NCBI GenBank assembly: GCA_040905905.1
Contig: JBBDQN010000048.1
Coordinates: 1 to 19,261 of the forward strand
Origin: JAICND01 sp040905905
GTDB taxonomy: Bacteria > Actinomycetota > Acidimicrobiia > Spongiisociales > ZC4RG35
DNA: 19,261 nucleotides
Reading direction: 5' to 3'
This document shows, in pieces, positions 14,095 through 19,261 of the stretch (position 1 is the stretch's first letter; the number at the start of each line of letters is the position of its first letter). The notes below the pieces were generated by a model that saw only the letters and a program-made list of their open reading frames with translations, had not been told where the DNA came from and did not search any database. The position numbers and the translations under genes are program-made.

Positions 14095-15033
14095 ATGGGG
14101 CCCGGTTCGAATTCCCGTCCGGCCGGGGTTGTCATTCCGTTCTGGCTAGGTCGACCCCCCCAGGAGGCGATGCAGGTCGCCTTACTCGCCGAGCAGTTGC
14201 ACTATCCGGAGTTGTGGGTGGGGGAGATGCTCCATTTCGACGCTTTTGCTCTGGCCGGAGCGATTGCCGCCATGACCACAGAAGTAACGATCACCGTGGG
14301 CCCGCTTTCCATCGGATTGCGAGATCCCGTCTTGTTGGCGATGGGGGTCGGCTCGGTGAGCGTGATCGGCAGACGTCCTGCCCGGCTTGCCTTGGGAGCG
14401 TCCAGTCCGGCCGTGGTTGCAGACTGGCATGGCCGCTTATGGGGAGGTGAATCGAACCGGATGACCGATGCTCTGCGCCTGATCAGGTCAGTGTTGAGTG
14501 GTGAACGCACCGATCACGAAGGCGACTTCTCGTCCCACGGCTTTCGGACGGCACTTGGTTCACAACCTGCCCATCTGACTGTGGCCGCAGCTGGAAGCCG
14601 CATGATGGGAGTAGCGGCGGCCGCAGCAGATCGGATCGTTCTCAACCTGGTACCGGTCGAGGAAGTGGAGCGAGCAGTGGCGACCGGCAAACCCGTGGCC
14701 GTCTGGCTCGCCGCCGCCGTTGATCCTGAGGCCGCGGGTCTGGCGCAATTGCGCCGTCAGCTCACGCTCTACCTGGCTGCTCCCGGCTATTCCGCGGTGC
14801 TTACCAAGGCTGGACTGGGAGCTCCGGTGGAGGCCGCCCGCCAGGGAGTACCACCCAGTGAACTTGCGGAGATGCTGTCGATCGACCAGATCAACCGGGT
14901 GGCGGCAGTGGGGGACGCCGACCACGTGGCCCGACGGATCGAGTCTTATCAAGGGGCGGGGGCCGCGGTGATGGTGGTCCCGGTCACCGGCGGTGACCCT
15001 GGTGGAGGAAGGACTCTCTCCGCCCTCGCCTAG
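14095..15033 (+). CDS. LLM-class (luciferase-like) flavin/F420-dependent oxidoreductase
   Basis: A 312-residue TIM-barrel protein of the bacterial luciferase superfamily. Supporting segments are AMQVALLAEQLHYPELWVGEMLHFDAFALAGAIAAMTTEVTITVGPLSIGLRDPVLLAMGVGSVSVIGRRPARLALGAS, the standard beta-alpha run with 'E.lW..E', and GGESNRMTDALRLIRSVLSGE. The C-terminal end AVGDADHVARRIESYQGAGAAVMVVPV is typical of F420-dependent members, but cofactor choice (F420 or FMN) is inference. ATG 14095 starts 19 bp after the monooxygenase stop, giving a likely two-gene operon under the TetR regulator; no Shine-Dalgarno is visible. The frame extends upstream to 14005 but that would overlap the monooxygenase gene. 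Its stop overlaps that of the convergent kinase gene by 4 bp (CTAG). Confidence 0.87.
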   Translation: MGPGSNSRPAGVVIPFWLGRPPQEAMQVALLAEQLHYPELWVGEMLHFDAFALAGAIAAMTTEVTITVGPLSIGLRDPVLLAMGVGSVSVIGRRPARLALGASSPAVVADWHGRLWGGESNRMTDALRLIRSVLSGERTDHEGDFSSHGFRTALGSQPAHLTVAAAGSRMMGVAAAAADRIVLNLVPVEEVERAVATGKPVAVWLAAAVDPEAAGLAQLRRQLTLYLAAPGYSAVLTKAGLGAPVEAARQGVPPSELAEMLSIDQINRVAAVGDADHVARRIESYQGAGAAVMVVPVTGGDPGGGRTLSALA

Positions 15034-16088
15034 TGCGGGGTGCGCTCAGCGGCGAGCTCGAACAGACGGCTGGCAGCCCCGCCCATGTCGGCGAACCGAT
15101 CATCTCGTGTCTGACCCCGATGCCAGCGGATGAAGATCTGTTGCAAGACCACACCGAGCTTCCATGTCCCGAACACGAGGTACCAGGGGAAGTCGGAAAG
15201 ATCGTGTTGGGTCCGGGTGCCGTACAGTGCGAGGGCCTCGGCGCGGCTCATGAATCCCGGCGCCGTTGTTGGCATTGGGTTAAGGGTGGCGGGCACCTCT
15301 CCTTCTTCGTACCAAACCGCCAGCAGCGTGCCCAAATCCGCCAGCGGATCTCCCCGGGTGCACATGTCCCAGTCGTAGACCGCAACACACGTGGCGGGGT
15401 TGTCGGAGGCGACCGCCATGTTGTCCAGACGCCAGTCATTGTGGACCAGGGAGGGAGACGGCGACACTGGAACCCGCGCCGCCACCCACGACGCCACTCG
15501 TTCGGCAATCGGATTGTCTTCGTGACGGGCCCGTTGCCATCGTTGCAGCCAACCGTCCACTTGACGTTGCAGAAACCCATCGGGATGCCCGAGCTGGCCG
15601 AGACCGCAGGCGGCCGGGTCCACGGCATGGAACTCGGCCAGAGTATTGACGACAACTTCGGACAGTTTGCGATTGGCCACTCGGTCCGTTCCACCCCCCA
15701 ACACGTCGGGTACCCGGTTGCGGACCACGATGCCGTGGCGACGCTCCATAACAAAGAACTGCGATCCGATCACCTGCTCGTCCTCACAGAGGTGGTAGGC
15801 GCGGGGTGCAGGAGGAAAGGCTTGCCAAAGCCGGGAGAGGACCAGATACTCCCGCTTCATGTCGTGGGCACCCGGTGCCACAGGACCGAGGGGAGGGCGG
15901 CGCAGGACATATTCGATGTGGCCGAAATCGAGCAGATAGGTCAGGTTGGCGTGTCCTCCCCCAAACTGCCTCACCGAGAGCTCCTCGCCGGCGCCTGGCA
16001 GCTTCCCCGACAGGTGGGTTCGCAGACGGCCGATGTCGAACGCCTCGTCAGGCCGTACCTCGATCGTCTCTGAATCGGCTGGCATCAC
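15030..16088 (-). CDS. APH-family phosphotransferase (ACAD10/11 kinase-like)
   Basis: A 352-residue protein with the aminoglycoside phosphotransferase/choline-kinase-like fold. The N-lobe shows LSVRQFGGGHANLTYLLDFGHIEYVLRRPP, matching the 'GGxSNlTY' nucleotide loop of the ACAD10/ACAD11 kinase-like group, and PPLGPVAPGAHDMKREYLVLSRL. The catalytic loop is LVHNDWRLDNMAV (His216, Asp218, Asn223), and the metal-binding segment is VYDWDMCTRGDPLADLG (Asp239). The usual HGD is HND here; the catalytic Asp is kept. The group includes kinases of small metabolites as well as antibiotic enzymes; nothing points to resistance. GTG 16088, directly followed by an ATG codon, has TAGCCT 8 nt upstream. It is divergent from the DUF885 gene and convergent with the LLM gene. 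Confidence 0.85.
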   Translation of the reverse strand: MMPADSETIEVRPDEAFDIGRLRTHLSGKLPGAGEELSVRQFGGGHANLTYLLDFGHIEYVLRRPPLGPVAPGAHDMKREYLVLSRLWQAFPPAPRAYHLCEDEQVIGSQFFVMERRHGIVVRNRVPDVLGGGTDRVANRKLSEVVVNTLAEFHAVDPAACGLGQLGHPDGFLQRQVDGWLQRWQRARHEDNPIAERVASWVAARVPVSPSPSLVHNDWRLDNMAVASDNPATCVAVYDWDMCTRGDPLADLGTLLAVWYEEGEVPATLNPMPTTAPGFMSRAEALALYGTRTQHDLSDFPWYLVFGTWKLGVVLQQIFIRWHRGQTRDDRFADMGGAASRLFELAAERTPH

Positions 16089-16125
16089 CGTGAGTCAGGC
16101 TAAACCTGGTGGTTAAGGTCGCGCC
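16089..16125. promoter_or_regulatory. Compact divergent promoter pair
   Basis: The 37-bp gap holds a candidate -10 for each side: TAGCCT on the minus strand (16102-16097), 8 nt from the kinase GTG, and TAAGGT on the plus strand (16114-16119), 6 nt from the DUF885 ATG. The room allows only leaderless or nearly leaderless transcripts, and the two polymerases could not bind at once. Confidence 0.4.
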
Positions 16126-17787
16126 ATGCCCGATCCTTTCGACCTGTCCGTGCGCATGGTGGACGAAATAGTGGCCGAGCGCCCCTCCCTCGCAACGCTG
16201 CTGGGGGTGCCGGGATACGACCATCTCTGGGACGATCTCAGCCCTGATGGTCACGGCCGCATGGCCGACCTCATACGACGACAACGAGAAGATCTGGTTA
16301 GCCACCTCGACCATCCCGACCCCTGGCAGCGGCACGCTGCCCGGGTCATGACCGAGTACCTCCGGGAACAGACCAGTGCCTACGAACGCTCGGAGCATCT
16401 CCGTCAACTGCGTCACACGGCCGGCGATTTCGAGGACCTGCGCGACATATTCGACCGGATGGACACCAGCACCGAGGCGGGATGGTCGAACGTGATCAAC
16501 CGGCTGGAGACCTTTGCCCAGCCCCTGGCAGGTTTCCGGGCCTCGCTCAACCGGGGGATACAAACGGGCAAGGTCGTTGCCCGGCGGCAGGTTTTGTCTG
16601 TGATCGAACAAGCTCGGCACCTAAGTGGTCCTTCCGGCAGATGGCTGGGCTTGGTGAGAAAAGCGCGGGCCGGAGCCGGGTCAGGATTGGTTGATCGATT
16701 GATCGGAGCCATCGCTACGGCCCAGAGCGCGGTCGCCGAGTTCACCCGTTATCTGGAGGAGACCTACTTGCCGGCGGCGATGGTGCCCGACGGAGTCGGG
16801 GCCGAACGCTACGTCGCCGAGGCCGATAGGTGGGTGGGATTGACGATCGACCCGGTCGAGACCTACCAGTGGGGATGGGACGAGGTCCACCGCATCGCAA
16901 CGGCGATGACCAAGGTGGCAGCCGAGATTGACCCGGATCGGGACCTCGAGGGTGTGATCGAATTGTTGGAGTCTGACCCCGCTTATGCGGCGCCCAGTCA
17001 GGACGCGTTTGCCGAATTCATCCAGGACCTCCAGAACCAGGCGCTGAGCAACCTTGAAGGGACCCACTTTGACGTGCCGGAGGCGATTCGGAAGGTGACG
17101 GTGAACCTGGTCCCACCCGGGGCGGCGCTAGGGGCCTATTACCTGTCGCCCACCGAGGACTTCACCCGGCCGGGAGGCATCTGGTATTCGTTTGGAGAAC
17201 GCGAGCAGATACCTTTGTGGGGAGAGGTGTCGACCGGATACCACGAGGGTTTCCCCGGTCACCATCTCCAGATAGGTACGGCGATGACTCTGTCCGAGAA
17301 CCTGTCGCGGGCCCATCGTCTTCTCATCTGGTACTCGGGCTATGGAGAAGGATGGGCTTTGTATACCGAGAGGCTCATGGACGAGCTCGGCTATTTCGAA
17401 CGACCCGAGTACCTGCTGGGCATGCTGGGCGCCCAACAGCTCCGCGCCTGCCGGGTGGTCATCGATATCGGCTGCCACCTCGGGTATCGGATTCCCGACC
17501 ATGCACTGGTCGGTGGCGGCGACCTCTGGAGTTACGAACACGGCGTCGAGACTTTGCATCGGGTGGCAGGGCTGCCCCGCGACGGGTCCGAATCCGAGCT
17601 CAAGAGATATCTGGGTTGGCCCGGTCAGGCCATCTCTTACAAGGTGGGAGAGCGCACCATCCTCGATTTGCGGGAAGAGGTGCGACTTCGAGAAGGCTCG
17701 AAATTCAATCTGAAGGAATTCCACCGCAACCTGCTCGGTTGGGGTGAAGTGCGTCTCGACTATCTACGAGAGTTGGCCAGCACGTAG
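16126..17787 (+). CDS. DUF885 family protein, putative zinc peptidase
   Basis: A 553-residue protein of the DUF885 family, within the family size range of about 550-600. The diagnostic motif is GYHEGFPGHHLQIGTAM, with HEGFPGHH at 373-380, the family's HExxxGHH-type metal site, followed by GYGEGWALYTERLMDELG (406-423), which supplies a further Glu. The segment WYSFGEREQIPLWGEVSTGYHE just before it is also conserved in the family. Members are thought to be metal-dependent peptidases, but few have known substrates. No signal peptide or membrane segment is seen, so it is probably cytoplasmic. It is transcribed from a short divergent region and faces the LysM/M23 gene, with 17 bp between stops and no visible terminator. 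Confidence 0.88.
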   Translation: MPDPFDLSVRMVDEIVAERPSLATLLGVPGYDHLWDDLSPDGHGRMADLIRRQREDLVSHLDHPDPWQRHAARVMTEYLREQTSAYERSEHLRQLRHTAGDFEDLRDIFDRMDTSTEAGWSNVINRLETFAQPLAGFRASLNRGIQTGKVVARRQVLSVIEQARHLSGPSGRWLGLVRKARAGAGSGLVDRLIGAIATAQSAVAEFTRYLEETYLPAAMVPDGVGAERYVAEADRWVGLTIDPVETYQWGWDEVHRIATAMTKVAAEIDPDRDLEGVIELLESDPAYAAPSQDAFAEFIQDLQNQALSNLEGTHFDVPEAIRKVTVNLVPPGAALGAYYLSPTEDFTRPGGIWYSFGEREQIPLWGEVSTGYHEGFPGHHLQIGTAMTLSENLSRAHRLLIWYSGYGEGWALYTERLMDELGYFERPEYLLGMLGAQQLRACRVVIDIGCHLGYRIPDHALVGGGDLWSYEHGVETLHRVAGLPRDGSESELKRYLGWPGQAISYKVGERTILDLREEVRLREGSKFNLKEFHRNLLGWGEVRLDYLRELAST

Positions 17788-17804
17788 GACCAGTCACCAA
17801 TATC

Positions 17805-18962
17805 TCAACACCCATTTTCCCTGAGGGTTGGGTAGGGGTTGGTAGCGCTGCCGTGGTCGGGATGGATCTCGAAATGGAGATGGGGGCTGGTCGTCGCTGC
17901 ATTGCCGGTGTTGCCAACGGTCCCCAACCTGGTTCCGGCAACGACGTACCCTCCGACGCCGACGGTGTCGAGATGAGTGCCGATATAGGTGTTGCCATCG
18001 TCACCCTTGAGCCAATACTGAAGCCCGCCCAATCGGCCATCGAGGTAGGCCACCACCCCAGCCACCGACGCGTAGACGGGCATACCGCGGGGAGCGAAGA
18101 GGTCGTTGCCTTCATGGTTGCGTCCCCCCGAACGTGGAAAGCCCCAGTCGTTGATGTATTTAGCGCCATCCACAGGACAGCGCCACCCGCTCCCGGCTCC
18201 GGGGATTACCAACACCTGGCCGATCCTGATGACGTTGGGGTTGGCGATGCTATTGGCCTGAGCAATGGTGGTGATGGAGCTGCCATAGGTCGAGGCGATA
18301 TTCGCCAGCCGGTCGCCTGCTTTCACTGTGTGATTGGCAGAGGTGGGGACGGGGGTGGCGATAAACCCTGATCCCGAGAGCTGAAGGGTGGCGCCGGCGT
18401 AGATGATCGAAATGTTGGTGATGCCGTTGGCGGCGGCCAGAGTTGCGACCGTTGTGTCGTACCTGGCGGCGATGGCGGCTAGGGAATCGCCCTTCTTGAC
18501 CGTATAGGTAACGGGAGCGGGTGCTGTAACCGGGGTAGGTTTCGCGGGCGAGGCGGGGATGGTGAGTTTGGCGCCGATCTGGATCACGTTGGGATTGGAG
18601 ATCCCGTTGGCGGCTGCGATGTCCTGAATCGGAACTCCGTATTCGGTGGCAATATCGCGTAGCGTCTCGCCTTTGCTCACACTGTGGGTGATCGTTTGAC
18701 CGGGAATGGCAAGCTGTTGGCCGATCATGATCCGGTTGGGATCGTTGATGCCATTGGCCGCGGCCAGGTCGGAAACCGACATCCCATATTCAGCCGCGAT
18801 CTGGCCAAGGGTGTCGCCCTTCTTCACCACGTAGTCGGCGCTGGCGGCCACGACGGCCGTCGCCAGCACAAAAAGAGTGATGACCAAACGGGCGTTGGTG
18901 ACCAGCAGCCGCTGGTCGGTTGTTGTGGCTCTCGCAGGCGAGGCGTGTTTGCCCTGAGACAT
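17805..18962 (-). CDS. LysM-repeat M23 family peptidoglycan endopeptidase
   Basis: A 385-residue exported cell-wall protein. ATG 18962 is preceded by AAGGAGAG, a good ribosome site; the longer frame to 19127 enters the repeat element. A membrane/signal segment is at about 25-42 (ARLVITLFVLATAVVAASA). Four LysM domains follow (about 43-88, 92-137, 152-197 and 210-255), each with the 'Y/HxVKKGDxLxxIA..Y' and 'NGI..xN.I..G..L.IP' pattern; the third is the most divergent. The C-terminal M23 domain (about 260-385) has the zinc ligands His283 and Asp287 in NHEGND and the HLHFE motif (361-365), with His330 in YIGTHLD, so it should be active. LysM domains would bind glycan and the M23 domain cut peptide cross-links. 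It may help in cell division or wall remodelling. Confidence 0.93.
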   Translation of the reverse strand: MSQGKHASPARATTTDQRLLVTNARLVITLFVLATAVVAASADYVVKKGDTLGQIAAEYGMSVSDLAAANGINDPNRIMIGQQLAIPGQTITHSVSKGETLRDIATEYGVPIQDIAAANGISNPNVIQIGAKLTIPASPAKPTPVTAPAPVTYTVKKGDSLAAIAARYDTTVATLAAANGITNISIIYAGATLQLSGSGFIATPVPTSANHTVKAGDRLANIASTYGSSITTIAQANSIANPNVIRIGQVLVIPGAGSGWRCPVDGAKYINDWGFPRSGGRNHEGNDLFAPRGMPVYASVAGVVAYLDGRLGGLQYWLKGDDGNTYIGTHLDTVGVGGYVVAGTRLGTVGNTGNAATTSPHLHFEIHPDHGSATNPYPTLRENGC

Positions 18963-19003
18963 GCGTCTCTCCTTTGATCCGGCCCCTGCCCGCCCGGACC
19001 GAC

Positions 19004-19032
19004 AGGCTAACGCCTCAATCGGCGATGGCCAA
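19004..19032 (-). promoter_or_regulatory. Candidate promoter of the LysM/M23 gene
   Basis: On the minus strand TTGGCC (19032-19027) and TAGCCT (19009-19004) are 17 bp apart, a fair match to housekeeping -35 and -10 elements. The leader would be about 35 nt and contains the ribosome site. The -35 lies inside the weakly conserved edge of the dispersed repeat. Confidence 0.4.
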
Positions 19033-19248
19033 CCTTTGGAATTGGGCCAGCTTGACCTGACTGATTGCCAATCTGGCATTCGAAGGTGTGAGGTCGAGGG
19101 TTGTACTTCAGCGAAAAGGGATACCACCCGCGCTGGGGAACATTCTTTGGCGTCCCAGCGTCGGCCCAGACGTTCTTTGGCGCGTCAGCTTCGAAATCGG
19201 TTGCTTAGGCGCCAAAGAAGCTCCGAAGCGACGGGCGGCGTCAAGGGG
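19026..19248. repeat. Dispersed repeat, copy 2
   Basis: This is the second copy of the element at 2531-2754, in the same orientation and again upstream of a minus-strand gene. TTCTTTGGCG is at 19143-19152 and 19173-19182, and the reverse complement at 19210-19219, keeping the 30 and 37 bp spacing of copy 1. The fourth site has decayed to CGTCAAGGGG (19239-19248). A block from GCGTCGGCCCAG to AATCGGTTG (46 bp, 2662-2706 region of copy 1) is identical in both copies. The right edge of the element may extend past the window. The 299 bp upstream of the LysM/M23 gene contains this element and the promoter, and no credible gene. Confidence 0.85.
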
Positions 19249-19261
19249 TGAGCGCAACGAG

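Noticed and set aside
15030..16088. Aminoglycoside resistance gene
   Set aside because: Only the kinase fold is shared; the N-lobe matches the ACAD10/11-like group and the context is metabolic.

Overview
The window is a gene-dense stretch of a GC-rich chromosome, very probably from an actinobacterium. The support is: FadE-type acyl-CoA dehydrogenase, MaoC-like and LLM flavin oxidoreductase genes; a regulator-kinase-HtrA set laid out like mycobacterial mprA-mprB-pepD; a beta-phosphoglucomutase/GH65 pair laid out like mycobacterial Rv3400-Rv3401; a lipoprotein with a Thr-rich linker; and many starts that look leaderless (a TANNNT hexamer 6-8 nt before the start codon, no Shine-Dalgarno). An Acidimicrobiia-like lineage is a guess from overall gene style only. 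No rRNA, tRNA, transposase, phage gene or CRISPR array was seen.

Layout. 1-3587 (minus strand): a beta-phosphoglucomutase, then a GH65 disaccharide phosphorylase, then a cut-off MaoC-fold gene overlapping it by 4 bp. Phosphorylase plus mutase would turn an alpha-linked glucose disaccharide into glucose plus glucose 6-phosphate. 3676-6678 (plus): response regulator, histidine kinase and membrane-anchored HtrA protease, an envelope-stress type operon. 6687-8084 (minus): a PLP-dependent aromatic amino acid decarboxylase. 8114-11166 (plus): a cobalamin riboswitch followed by the substrate-binding lipoprotein, permease and ATPase of a B12/corrinoid importer; the leader carries an apparent sequence-level switch over the Shine-Dalgarno site. 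11127-11190: eight tandem 8-bp repeats covering the end of the ATPase gene. 11204-16088: a FadE-like acyl-CoA dehydrogenase (plus), a TetR regulator (minus), an acyl-CoA-dehydrogenase-fold flavin monooxygenase and an LLM oxidoreductase (plus), and an APH-like small-molecule kinase (minus). 16126-17787 (plus): a DUF885 metallopeptidase-like protein. 17805-18962 (minus): a four-LysM, M23 endopeptidase.

The least explained structure is a dispersed repeat of about 208 bp present twice in the same orientation (2531-2738 and 19026-19233). Each copy lies just upstream of a minus-strand gene (GH65 and the LysM/M23 protein). Its core of 148 bp is about 90% identical by eye and is built around the decamer TTCTTTGGCG and its reverse complement at fixed spacings (30, 37, 30 bp in copy 1). 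I cannot assign it to a known element. Other points of interest are the riboswitch expression platform, the octamer array that contains stops in all frames, the MaoC-like protein that lacks its catalytic segment, and a possible split version of the ACAD10/ACAD11 kinase-dehydrogenase pair.
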